Source of the DNA: Sphagnum magellanicum
Lineage: Eukaryota > Streptophyta > Sphagnopsida > Sphagnales > Sphagnaceae
DNA: 64,000 nucleotides
Assembly: GCA_021904315.1 (NCBI GenBank)
Contig: CM038922.1
Coordinates: 9,089,347 to 9,153,346, forward strand
Direction of reading: 5' to 3'
Shown piece by piece: positions 36,848 to 47,898 of this stretch (position 1 is the first letter of the stretch; each line of letters opens with the position of its first letter). A program made the translations under genes and the position numbers. Under the pieces are notes generated by a model that was not told the DNA's origin, did not search any database, and worked only from the letters and a program-made list of their open reading frames with translations.

Positions 36848-38510
36848 TTAGTTCGAGAAATTGTGGAGCGTGAAACGGGGATCGCACGCGACGGCTTCAG
36901 GGACGGCAGCCGCGTCCTCCGAGGGCTGCACCACCTCCGCCGTGAGGTGCTTCGGCAGTTGCGGGATGCCGGTGAGCGTGAATGTGTAGAAGAATTTGAA
37001 GGGAGTGACGGTGTGCAGGCGGACCACGCCTCGCGCTTCTCTGAAGAACCCCACTCCTCCCGTGATGGTCATCAACGTATCTTGGTAGTTGACAAAAGGA
37101 CCCTGCAGCAAATCAGCCGGCCGGATGCATACTCAAGATGATCAGTTTTTGTTGAAATTCATTTTGCCATTGTCATGTCTACATGTACCACAGTACTACT
37201 ATGCTTTCTCTAACAAAGATCGACACAAAATCTCCTTCGTGCCAGAAGTCGAATATGGGGCTGCAGAAGATTCTAGGTAAAGGCTGATACTCTGAGCTGG
37301 GCCGGGTTCAAATCTTTCTATGATGGGCTCTGATCTCATGAGCAGGGAAGCTGAGAAGACTGATCATAAACCGAGTGAGTTATGAATTATATAGTAAATT
37401 CCAGATTTAGGGTTTAGGGTACCTGGCCAGAGATGTGACCGAAATCGCCGAAGTACCAGGTCATCAAAGTCTCATAGCGATCGGGAGTGAAATACTGTTG
37501 CCTCTTCATTTCCGGGGTACCCATTCCGGGGTAGTGCTTCATGAGGAGGCAGATGCCAGCCGTGATGCCCAGTCTCAGCTTCAGCGACCCATCATACAGC
37601 TGCATCATAAACCATCCACAACGCAGATCTGATAATGAGAGCTTCATCATCAACATGGTACAGCGCTCGGAATACTATTGTCAATTTCCTTTGCAATGCG
37701 ACTGATCTACGGAGTCTAATACAGCAATACCGTGACCCATCGTTGACATGTCCATAGAATTCTACTCCAAGCTGCAATTTAGTGGGACGAATCTGTTGTA
37801 CTGACCTTGTTGGTGAATTGAACTTGGTCGCCAAGAGCATGGACATGCGCCCCGGTCCTAGGATCGACCCTGTTCACAGTCTGTGAACTGAATTCCAGAA
37901 ATGCAGGGCTATCCCGATCGAATTCATTCAGCTCATATACACTGAATGTCTGCTTTTCAGCTGCACACAATACATAATATCGCAACATGATGCTCAATTA
38001 ATTAGCCTTTCCGTTCATATTAATCGAAGCTCGCATTTTGCAGCGAAGGAATTAATTCCAGAGAATAAAACGACACTCGCAGGGACAGAGAAGTTGACAC
38101 CAAGTACCTAGTTTGGGGACTGATTCCCAGAGGAGAAGCCTGTCGGCTGAATCGCTGACACTGCTCTCGCCGTTGATGTCGTCGGAAGAAGGTAGAGTCT
38201 CAAAATATTGTATCAAAGCCTCCGCTGGGTTCTTTGTTTCAAGAAAGTTGGGCAGCTTGGATGGCGTCGTCACAGGAGCCGCGCCAGACCGCTGTGTCTC
38301 TAGGATACTGGAGCAGACCCTGGGTCCTCTAGTTTTCTTGGCCGATTCGTGCTTGATACTGGTCCAGAGGCGAGAAGACTTGAATGAATGAAGCTGTTTA
38401 TGACCTGCTGGTTGAGCTTGACGACTAATTCCGTCTACCCTTTTGATTTGTGACTGACTCAAACATGCTAGTTGCCCAGTTTGAGCACACAAATTCATCG
38501 TTGCCGCCAT
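36848..38510 (-). CDS. AOC: allene oxide cyclase, plastid, 4 exons
   Basis: The enzyme turns the unstable allene oxide of a C18 (or C16) fatty acid into cis-(+)-OPDA, the plastid step of jasmonate-type oxylipin synthesis. Exons on the minus strand are 38510-38108, 37960-37806, 37599-37423 and 37102-36848, all GT-AG, giving 329 residues. The start ATG has an ideal context (AGAAATGGCG). Residues 1 to about 80 are Ser/Lys/Arg-rich and look like a transit peptide. The barrel follows, with VYELNEFDRDSP (142-153), FTNKLYDG, GITAGIC, YFGDFGHIS, TGGVGFF, KFFYTF and a C-terminal NFSN. Active-site residues known from Arabidopsis AOC2 (Glu23, Asn25, Pro32, Asn53, Cys71) correspond to Glu144, Asn146, Pro153, Asn185 and Cys203, and all are kept. 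The protein is longer than usual because of its N-terminus and about ten extra residues before the FTNK motif (NRVDPRTGAHVHALGD). No break is seen. Confidence 0.95.
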
Positions 38511-38704
38511 TTCTATTGCAGATCAGATTTTTCTGTAACACTATATCTAAGTGCTTCTCAATTAGGTTCCAATCTGAATACAACCTACGACTGTGAGTGA
38601 GCAAATTCAGGAGCAATTCTCAGTCTATCTTGGACACTGCTCCAGTTGGAGATTTGAACTGATTTGTCGAGTGATTGAATGAAAGGTGCAGGGACTGAAC
38701 CCAG
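38511..38704 (-). promoter_or_regulatory. 5' UTR of the cyclase gene
   Basis: This is the stretch between the TATA box and the start codon. If transcription starts about 30 bp below the TATA box, the leader is about 165 nt. It contains no upstream exon that I can see. Confidence 0.5.
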
Positions 38705-38711
38705 TTTTATA
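38705..38711 (-). promoter_or_regulatory. TATA box of the cyclase gene
   Basis: The minus strand reads CTCTATAAAACTGG, a full TATAAAA, 195 bp upstream of the start codon. It lies in GC-balanced sequence, so it stands out from chance AT words. Confidence 0.65.
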
Positions 38712-40285
38712 GAGTACGGGTCACGAAAGGGAGACGATAAACCGCCTACCCCCCTGAAGGTGGAAACTACTTAGGCTGCAGATTCCCTGAATCGCATGAG
38801 CAGCCACTCAGGACTACATGGCGGCAAGATTTGGCAGCTAATAAACCACCAGCATGCTCTTACGACAGCAAGCGCAGCCGTAGCTGCTGCCGATCAATTA
38901 GAAGCTTGCAGCTATAATCTATGGAAATCCTAACGTCTGTGCTCTAACACTAACTTAGTGGGTAAAAGCGAAATTATTCGAGGCTCATAGAGTCATGATT
39001 CATGGTTTCTGAAACCTCGAATTCATAGGTTTATGAGCCCCTTCATGGTTCATGAAATCTGCGCAGATACTTTGAGGAAAAAGAAAAAGGCTGCCACACG
39101 AGTCGGCGCGAATCTCTGAGGCATGCGACACAAGTGCAGCTAGTGCAGCAGACGGGAACGCCAAACTGCCTTTGACGAGTTGTTGGTGGAGAGGGAGTGT
39201 CACGGCGCGCGTAATTGCCCTTGTCATGGAAACAGGGTTTTTTTTTTTTTTTCAATTTTGTTAGGTGAGTGCACCAGAGTTGATTTTTTTTCTTTTCTGG
39301 TTTGAAATTTCGCCGAAGTGAGAAATTTTTTTTAAGAAAAATTAAAAGGGAATATTCGATCGCAATATTCCCATTTTTTTGCTGAAAACAAATCACCAAA
39401 TTTCGAGAAAAAAAGAATTTGTGAAACTTTTTCGTCACATTTGGACTTTGCTTTTAGTTTTCTAGCAGTTTTATTAACTAGTTTTTTAAATTGTCGGCAT
39501 TTAATGCTAAATCCTTCTTAGGATGCTAGCGAATGACGCAACATCTGACATTTGAAAAAAAAATAGTCACTGAGGTGCACTGACGATCATCCACAAGAGG
39601 AGTTAGAACTACTGGCAACAGAGGAAAGTACAATTTTTTTGGAACCTTGTCGCCGACTTACGAAAACCGATGAAACCTATGGTTTAAGGGCGACTTTAGA
39701 CGGGGGTCCGAGGTCCAGGGACCAATGAATTTAAGCACTCTTATTGGTCGAAAGCTTTAGATTGGTCCCAAGGCCTTTAGACGCAAGACGCTAAATACAC
39801 ACACCCCCCCCCCCCCCCCCCAATGAGCACTGTCCAGTGTCCTTTCTGGGCCTGACAGTGCAGCCCTGCAGAGAACCATGTGGTTCTGTCACAGGGTTTG
39901 ACTTTTGACTGTGGAAGTTATTCAAATAGAAAACAAAACGCCATTTCTTCAGTGCCTGAATCTGTGCCAGTCAGTGGTCTGTAGCATGTTTTTTACAGGT
40001 TTGGAGCTTACTGCAAAACGTAATGTCCTTATTCAATTAAAAAAACATTACTATGTTCTTTTGCAGAATAAAAAGAACATGTTGTACCGTGTTGCATGGT
40101 TTTATGCAGAACCATGCAGGGCCCAAAAACATGCGCAAGAAGACAAATAAAAGAGACGCCAGGCAGAGCTCAGCCAAAAATCAGTCCTAATAGGAGAGCT
40201 CCCTATTTGGAAAACCAAGAATCAAGCTAGGGACCAAGGTACAGTCCACTGTCCAACTCAAGGATTCAATTTGCTTCAAATCAGT
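38712..40285. other. upstream and intergenic DNA, no gene seen
   Basis: GC is nearer 45% to about 39230, then falls. A T-run at 39239-39252 and a C18 run at 39804-39821 are the clearest features. The 81-codon frame at 39905-40150 is unassigned. Confidence 0.4.
39804..39821 (+). repeat. C18 homopolymer
   Basis: Eighteen consecutive C follow ACACAC. The length is prone to sequencing or assembly error. Confidence 0.85.
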
Positions 40286-40398
40286 TCATAGGAAATTGGA
40301 CCCTGGACCCTCCTCTAAAGTGGGCCTAAATCTCGTTATGAGTTCCTTGGAGATTGGACCCTAGATCCTCCTCTAAAGTGGGCCTAAATCTGGTTATT
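40286..40398. repeat. 58-bp tandem duplication
   Basis: Two copies contain ATTGGACCCTGGACCCTCC or its variant ATTGGACCCTAGATCCTCC, followed by TCTAAAGTGGGCCTAAATCT. They differ at a handful of bases. Confidence 0.8.
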
Positions 40399-40847
40399 TT
40401 TATTTGAGTTTACGTCAACATGCACTGACTTTAAACCTTATCTTCCCCAAAAAAAGGAACTTTTGTTGTATTGGCAGTCGATTTTTCTTTTGTCACGACT
40501 AGTGAAATTTCACCCAAAATTTCCCATGTCCCAACCATGACCCACCAGCCCACCATCCACTAGATGTCCATTGGGACTCGATTGTGAATGGACCTCAACT
40601 GAGTAACATCTGGTTTCACCAATGTGACCCATTCTGTTGTACTAACTAGGTGTGTTTCATTAGAGCTTTTTTAGAGTTGACTGAGTAAACTGTGAACCCT
40701 TCTGATGTGAGTTCATTTTTTTGGGAACCTCATGGAACATTTCCTATTTTCAAACTGTTATTGCAGATTTGAACCTGTCCCCTGCCCAACAGACTGAGTT
40801 TGAAATTGGTTGCATTGTGTTTTCTTTTGTTAATTTTGTGATGTAAC
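40399..40847. other. intergenic DNA, no gene seen
   Basis: I found no recognisable feature. Confidence 0.35.
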
Positions 40848-41100
40848 CAAAGTGACTATGATCCACAGGAAAGATTTAGCCAAATTTGGTTAGGAGTTAA
40901 ATATGAAAATAGTTTTTAAAAAAATACTTCTATATCTTTTACTATCAACTTCAACCATGAATAGAAATCTGACAAGTTTTCTTAAATTTTATTTGAATTC
41001 TGGCTGTTGAAAATCTCAAAAAGCACTTGAAATTAGCACTTTGAACTTTCAAAACAGCATTTTGGATATACCCATTACTCTGTGAGCCACTTTGTTTCTA
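40848..41100 (+). repeat. dispersed repeat family, copy 1
   Basis: It shares GTGATGTAACCAAAGTGA, ATTTAGCCAAATTTGG and the following ATATGAAAA stretch with copies starting near 45395 and 60366 in the same orientation. The downstream AT-rich part aligns poorly. Confidence 0.5.
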
Positions 41101-42153
41101 AACAAAAACTCTCTAAGATGATCCAGCCCTTTCTTGATAATTTTTTACCTGATTTTTGTTGATTGTTTACTTTTGGTTTTTGTGTCTACTTGTGTTCTCA
41201 TTTGCCTTGTACTTTTGATGGATGGGTTCTCATCCTTGATATTTATCTACAGGGTTTTTCTTCTTTTTTAATATGGCAAACTGGTGTTAAAGCTCCAATT
41301 TGCCACTCATGCTCTTGGATGAGATTTAGGGTGCCAGCTTGCTTCCAATCACAAAGGAAGTTTGGCCAGATTTCTACTGTATATGGCAGTTTCTTTTGCT
41401 GCTAGCTTTCTACTGTTTGAACAGTTTTCTCAAGAGGTGTCTTCATTGAAGCAAAATCTTTTGTGTAATCATCCCCCACTCGTGGTACATCTCTTGTTGA
41501 TGGAAGTGACCCATGCTACATCACTAAAAAGGTGATGGATGCCCTTTTTTTGGCCTTGCTGACCAAGGCAAGGATGTTGTGTTTAGATTCATTACAGAGT
41601 ATAGCAGCTTAATGGATTTTGGCCCCTAGGTAATAGGTCTATTATTATATGAGGATTTTTGAAACATGATATTTTGGCTTGTGTTGGAACTTGAGATTAG
41701 TTATAGAGTTAAAATAATATTTTGAAGGGTTTTGGTTTCTTTTAGAGGATTTTTGGATGATTATATTTTTGAATAGTGAAATATTTGCATTTCCATAATT
41801 CTTGTTTTGCATTAAGATACTCTTTAATGTAAATGCCAAGGCCACAGTGTGACACACCCCTTGTTAATTCTGTTTTCCACGTTCTTGGTAGTTGGCCAAA
41901 CTTATGTCATCCTTCCCTCATGAATCTACTTGTGTTAGATCATGTCCACCCAACACAATTGTCACTTCACAAAGGAAAAGCACCTAGTTCCTTATTGTCA
42001 CTTTGGAACCGAAAGAAAACAATCCTGCAAAAGTCATCACTGGGGGGAGGACTTCAAAAAGTCAATGCTGTAATGTTCTTTTGCTGAAGGATTCTGACAA
42101 GTAGTAAACTTATGGAAAATGGAACGCCCATAGGATGGAAAAATGGCATGCCT
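41101..42153. other. intergenic DNA, no gene seen
   Basis: The open frames at 41163-41405 and 41833-42087 (plus) have no recognisable content and no exon partners. Confidence 0.35.
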
Positions 42154-42200
42154 GCTCCTGGTGGCAACATGGCAACCACACACCATTGCCCACCAGGAGC
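42154..42200. repeat. GC-rich inverted repeat (hairpin)
   Basis: GCTCCTGGTGGCAA at 42154-42167 pairs with TTGCCCACCAGGAGC at 42186-42200, with one unpaired base and a loop of about 18 nt. It is not followed by a T-run. Confidence 0.75.
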
Positions 42201-43689
42201 TGGCGTTGGCTGAAACGGCACCTACACTGGTACCATGGTAAAATCCCTGAAGTTTTATAGGTTGCTTTTAACCATCGTAAATATCCCATCCTGAGATGAA
42301 ATCCAGGTCTCTGAATTCAAATTCAACATTTCCTATGGTCACAAATAAGGCCTCACTCAAGAAAGTGAAGGTACCAGCAGTTGTAGGTGCCATAGTTCAT
42401 CTGTACACAAAATAGTGTTACAATAGAGTTATCCTTAAGGTCATCCTGTCTTTGAGCCCTAGTTTGACCCCTGTAGTCCCTGTTTCATCCCCAATTTGAA
42501 CGTACCCATGAAGTGAATGAAGCATACTGAAACTGTTCACAAGATTTTCAGGATTTTATTCTGGCATGACTTTGTTTAATGAGTAGCAATGAATTGACAA
42601 GTAAGGCAAATTGAAAACTGGGAATGAAACTCTTGTGCACACCAATCTAGATGTAACGAGGTTGTCAACTTCCACACATGAGTGCAAGTAACGACTGGTA
42701 ACTCATATGTCAAGATGACGCAAGTTCTGCCTATCAGCTCCAATGGTGCTCAGTATGTTGCCTAGCAAAATCAAAATAGATAAGGACAAGTCAAAACAAG
42801 ACTTTGAATCCCCTATGAATCTACTATATTAATTCACTACTTCTGTCTGTGACGCGACAATTTTGCTGCAAAAGCATTCTATGGCAGAACTGGCCTCTGT
42901 ATAATGTTGGTGTTGCGGGTCGTGATGGCGGAGAGACACACGCCAGCCATCGATCACGTCGTCACCACCGTCAGTCCGTCTATCTTTATCTTACTTTAAC
43001 TTACTTTAAGTTACCCTGGGGGGAAGAGGAATAAAGATGTGATAAAGTGAGTTAGGAGCGTTGGATCAGGAATCAGACGGGTGGAATGATGTTTTTCAGG
43101 GGTAAGTATCGTGTTGGGGTAAAAGTGGTGAGCTGGGAAGTTACACATGGGGTGGGATGGACCATTGGGGGGGGGGAACCGGTGGGTGAGGAGGCAAGAG
43201 ACCATTGGACAGAGAATAAACAATACTGCCATGTGTTCAGTGCCGAGCCCGTCCGACTCTAAAGGACGTTGCTTTGGGGGGGGGCAGACGGGGAGGGGTC
43301 CGTTGGTGGAGACATATTTTTTCACACTGAGAAATGGGGCCCTCCGGCTGCTCTGAGCGCCCTTTTTTTTCTTTTGGGGGTTTTCTTTCTCCGGCAAATA
43401 TTTGTTTCAAGGAGTGATGAAAAAATTGGAGATAAGGCACACTAGCAAGGGAGGGTTTGGGTTTGTAAGGTCTCTTATAAGGTTTATAGGGTCCCTCAAC
43501 CTTGGGATGAATGGATGAATGAGTGGATCGATGGATGGATGCCTCCTTCCTCCATATTTTAGTCAGGCTTTTATTTTAGCTCCGACTTAGTGGGTGTTCC
43601 AAGTTTGAAGTAACCTTACGACCACTTGAAATGTGCCACACTTGAAAACCATCTGTGCCTTGCAAGCAAGGGTTACCACTAGTATGTGA
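42201..43689. other. intergenic DNA with a GC-rich island
   Basis: About 42845-43400 is much richer in GC than its surroundings and contains several G-runs. Open frames occur on both strands (the longest 128 codons, minus), but none has a recognisable domain. It may be a decayed gene or promoter fragment. Confidence 0.3.
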
Positions 43690-45415
43690 AAAGTCGCTTG
43701 ACAACATGCCAATGCACTACTCCAAGGTTGTTGAAAAATTGAACCACAACTCCCACTACTATAGCTATGTCCAATCTCATGGTCACTGTGCAATACATCA
43801 AGTTGCCTTTAACATTCCTATATGGAATTTTGGCCATATTGAATTCCTCCTTTTCTGAACTAGCACCTTATTTCTTGGATAGTTTAATTCTTACTTTAAG
43901 AGGGTGGTAATAGGATTGCAAGTGTCCATTTGAAATTTCTTCAGAATGCTTGTAATGTAGTTGGATTGGTTTAACATGATGATTTTTGGCTTTTGTCCCA
44001 TGTTACTTACAAGCCCAAAATGAACTATTAAACCTCCCTAAATTTGTCATAGAAAAGTTTTCACACAATATGTTTTTCAACCAGTGAAAAATTCATATGT
44101 GCGAAGAAGAGAAAATCATCAACACATTATATGAGAAAACTGTGTTTGTTGCAATTCATTGGATGTAACTAAAAAGTGTTTGATAAAACTAAATTACAAT
44201 TAAATAGACAAGTTGCAACAAACATGATTTTCTCATAGTGACATAGATAACAATGATCACACCTTCACCTATGTTACTATAAACATTGTGATCAAATTCC
44301 AACCTAATTTGTTTTTTAGAAAAAAACTATATGGTTTTTGGTACCAAGCTTTTGAACTTTGTCTTAATTCGTACAATGACTTTTAGAGCTTGCAAATGAT
44401 TTTTTCTTCACTTGCAACAATATGTCCATTTGGTTGTTCCAGGAAGATAACATTTTCGAAATTCGCATTTAAGAATGTGATTTTGAAATCAACTTGGAAC
44501 ACCTCCAAATCTTATGCAACTACATTAGCTAACAACACTCTTATTGAAGTGAATTTAACCACTAGAGCAAAAGTTTTGTTGAAATCAATGCCATGTTTTT
44601 ATGCATAGCATTTGGCCATTAGCCATGCTTTGTGATGTACAACTTCCCCTTAAGCATTTTTTTGGTTTCAAAAACCCAACCCAATAGGTTTGCAATCCTT
44701 CGATAACCTTGACAACATTTACGTATTATTTCTTTTTAGAAATTATATTTCCTCTTCAACAATTGCCTTCCATCGATTTACATCTTCTATTTTTAATGCT
44801 TCTATCAAAGTTGTCGATCCTAAAAAAAACTTGCCATGTTTGTGTAATCTACAACAACTACAAAATATTCTAACAGTTTCAAGAATTGTTTTCCCCTACT
44901 AGGCCTTCGAGGTGTTTTTATAGACTTTGAACAAGACTTTGGAATAGGGTTGACATTTTCTTCAACAATGATTATAGATTGGAGTTCTCCATTAAGATCT
45001 CCACTATTCTATTGAACTTCAACAACTTTGTTTCTTAGGTTTCATGTGATGTTTTCGATTGAAACTATTGGAGTTAGTGGATTTTCGACCACCACATCTT
45101 TGTTAATACATAGTTTCCTTTCAACTGGAACCCTTGCTTTATATGACTTCCTTTTGTAGCCCATGAACAAACCTTGGGTGGTCTTGTTATCTAGTTTTGA
45201 TCATAACTTTTTCAACATATGGACGAATGCAATGTTGCCAAAAGTTTTGAAGTGCTTAATATTTGATTTTTTTCCGTTCAAAGCTTCTAGTGGAATTATT
45301 CCTTTTAAGTAGCTATTTGGACTCATGTTCTTCAGGTATGTAACTATGGTCATAAACTTTCAGGGTAAAGTTAAAGCAATGTTTTCTTTAAGGATTTTGT
45401 GATGTACCCAAGGTG
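43690..45415 (-). pseudogene. Ty1/Copia retrotransposon pol relic
   Basis: Read from high to low coordinates, the C-terminal part of the integrase comes first, at about 45310-45130 (GKKSNIKHFKTFGNIAFVH, FMGYKRKSYKA). Reverse transcriptase follows: KAWLMAKCYA and HGIDFNKTFALVVKFTSIRV at about 44630-44540, DLEVFQVDFKITFLNANF, then KSLYELRQSSKAWYQK near 44360. The end of the palm, with TWCIAQ and a VGVVVQFFNN-like stretch, is at about 43830-43720. Several in-frame stops, mostly CAA changed to TAA, and frame shifts show it is dead. The catalytic YVDD part is not legible. A 116-bp MITE has inserted at 44125-44240. LTRs were not found. Confidence 0.8.
44125..44240. mobile_element. 116-bp CACTA-type MITE inside the Copia relic
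   Basis: The left end CATTATATGAGAAAAC and the right end, on the other strand, CACTATGAGAAAATC are followed in both arms by TGTTTGTTGCAA. The flanks 44122-44124 and 44241-44243 are both ACA, a 3-bp target duplication. It is younger than the retrotransposon it interrupts. Confidence 0.75.
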
Positions 45416-46310
45416 ATGATCATCCAAAAAATAATTTAGCCAAATTTGGCTACATACTATGCATGAAAGTAGAAAAAATTAGAATCCTTCCATATTCTTA
45501 ACTAGCTACTAGAATTTATCATACAATATTTTGCAATTTGAATTTTTCCTCAAAACTTGGTAAATTTGGGCCATTTTTCATGAGAAATCAGTTGTATAGG
45601 TAGATTAAAATCATATTTTTCAAGTCAAAATTTGGTTAAAATTTGCCAATAGAAAAGAACATTACATTGAAGCTTAGATATGTGAAATATTGGGCAAGAA
45701 AATTTACTCCATTTCATCATATTCCTTTTTTACTTTGACTTTTTGGCAACTTTTTTGAATTTTGGAAGCTAAGAATTTCAAATATATTTTTCTTTCAATA
45801 ATTGGGTTGTGAGAATTGGTTTTGAAAACTACTTCTTTTGTAAGTTTAGAGAATAAGCACTTGGAAAATTAACTATAATTTCTTTTCCCACAATCTGAAA
45901 CTCTGGTTGGTTCTTAAATTTTTAATTAAAAATTATGATTATGATTTATAATTTTAAAATAGAAAAAAAGATTGATTTGGATTTTAAACTACAATTCAAT
46001 AATTGAAACCGATAGTTCTCATGAAGAAGTGAGAATTGCCCAAAACAAGTATGCACATGATACATGCCTCTCCAAACTTAGCCAATAGAGTTATTAGTAA
46101 AGTAAGGAAAAGGCAACACCAAAATCTTGGGTTTTGTCATAAAAGGGGGTGAAATTGAAAAAACACTCCAAACAAGTACATTAGCATCCAACCGAGGGTG
46201 AAACTTAGAAACCATCCATTTTGGTAATAAACTGAGTTTCATCCTATCTTCCCTTTTTTTTTTAAGTGCGTCCATTGTTGTTACGTATATTGTAGCTTCG
46301 GGTTAAGTTT
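45395..46310 (+). repeat. dispersed repeat family, copy 2
   Basis: It opens TTGTGATGTACCCAAGGTGA and ATTTAGCCAAATTTGGCTAC. It closes with GTCCATTGTTGTTACGTATA near 46267, matching GCACATCCACTGCTGTTACA at about 60798. At 46005-46045 it also contains AAGTGAGAATTGCCCAA, which resembles the right end of the hAT-like element at 55598-57752. It is therefore probably a composite of two families. Confidence 0.5.
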
Positions 46311-46599
46311 AGTACATTAAAAATGAATAATCAATTATTTTCAAAAAATGCAATCAATTTTTTTAAAATATTTTTGTTAATTTAAATTTAAATTTTTTAA
46401 TGAAATTCGTTTGATGTATGAATGCATGTACTTGAAATGCCTGGATGAATTATTAGTATACTCATTTTATCAAAATCAAGGTCATTGTTAAGATCAAAAT
46501 CCATTTCAATAAATATAGTTGCAAGTTCACTTTTTTTTTTCTTTCCAAGCATTACAAATTTTTTTAATGTAGAATTGTTTATCATATTATTGAAAAGTC
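46311..46599. other. AT-rich spacer, nothing seen
   Basis: I found no recognisable feature between the repeat and the transposase relic. Confidence 0.35.
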
Positions 46600-47898
46600 A
46601 TGGCTCATCAAACCATGATTTCTGATATGTTCCAACAGATTGGAAAAATAGAGCATGAAGAGGCATTGTAGCATGAAGCAAAGCAATTAGCTATGAAAAA
46701 TCAAAAAGCTTCTTTGTAAACAATAGTGGAAAGAAGCAAGCGTCGAGTTGGACGACCAAAGTTACAACCTCACATGACATTGCAATCACTTGGCAAATGC
46801 ATCAAGCATGAGAATGAAGAAGGGACAAGCAACCAAGAATCCAAGAAGCATCAAAAAGGTATTTACACTCAATGGTTTACACCACACCTTTGGCCTCACA
46901 TTCAGATTACAATGGAAAGGCATAAGAGTTTGACGACTATTTTACATTATTTCCGTGCATTCCATAAAAAGCCAAAGGAACATTCAAACCCATTTGATAA
47001 GCTTTCTAGATCCTCTTTAGGAGAGTGGTTTACCTTAGATGGAAATATCAAACTAGGGGTTAAAAAGTCAATAGAGAGGGGGAGAGATTTTACAATCACA
47101 AAACAACACATTCCAATACTAGATTGTAGGCTAGAAGTGAAAAATGAGTTCATGTATTTGTTACAAAAGATTAGAGCTTTTGGATAAGCCCTTTTTGGAC
47201 CCATAGTCCAACCCATTATCCAAAGCTTTCTTGAATTCAAAGCTCCTAAACTCCTAAGTGGTTCATTCAAAGTTTCATTGGAGTGGTCTAGAAAGTTCAT
47301 GAAAGCCAAGTTGGGTTGGTCCTTTAAAGCAACTACTTTAACTGTAATAAAACTACCAGCAAATTGGGAAGATCAAGGAACATAGATGGTGCATAGGGTG
47401 GCATACCTTGTAAAAGCATACAATGTCCCTACATCACTTGTCATAATTAAACACGGATCAAACAGGGATTCACCTTGTACCTACAGGTGGGGAAAGAACA
47501 TGGAAAAGAAGGGATCAAAAGACATACATGTTCTTGGGGTTGAAAATAAAAGGCAAATTATTGTTGTAGTATCCTCTACAACTAATGGAAGTTCTTTGCC
47601 TCTACAAGTGATTTTTACACGATCAATAACAAGATGTCTTCTTTAAAATGGTCTAGGGAAGGCATCTTGTTTGGGAGTAAGGTTTCATTTGACATAGTCT
47701 GGTACTCATTGGTCTATTTTAAAGACCTGCCAACAATTTGTGGAAAAGATTTTAATTCCTTATCACAAAAACGAGGGATAGGAATTGAACTTGCCGCAAA
47801 ACCAAAAGATGGTATGGCTAATAGACTATTGGTCAGTCCATAAGAACGTGGAGTTCATACAATGGATCAAGTCACAACATCCATATGTATGTTTGTGA
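46600..47898 (+). pseudogene. pogo/jerky-type DDE transposase pseudogene
   Basis: One frame can be followed from an ATG at 46600 to 47898. It meets in-frame stops at 47185, 47383, 47644, 47695, 47779 and 47896, besides two in the N-terminal part (46672 and 46717). It shows a basic RRVGRPK motif, then a helix-turn-helix-like region. RKFMKAKLGWSFKATT at about 47290 is typical just before the catalytic core of DDE-1 family (Tc1/mariner-Pogo) transposases. KNMEKKGSKDIHVLG, ENKRQIIVVVSSTTNGSSLP and the second catalytic block VWLIDYWSVHK (about 47812-47844) follow. The first catalytic Asp appears lost (KHGSN where NxDQT is usual), and the third lies beyond the point where homology stops. Confidence 0.8.

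Noticed and set aside
43011-43397. 128-codon minus-strand frame
   Set aside because: It is Pro-rich from G-runs on the other strand and has no recognisable content.
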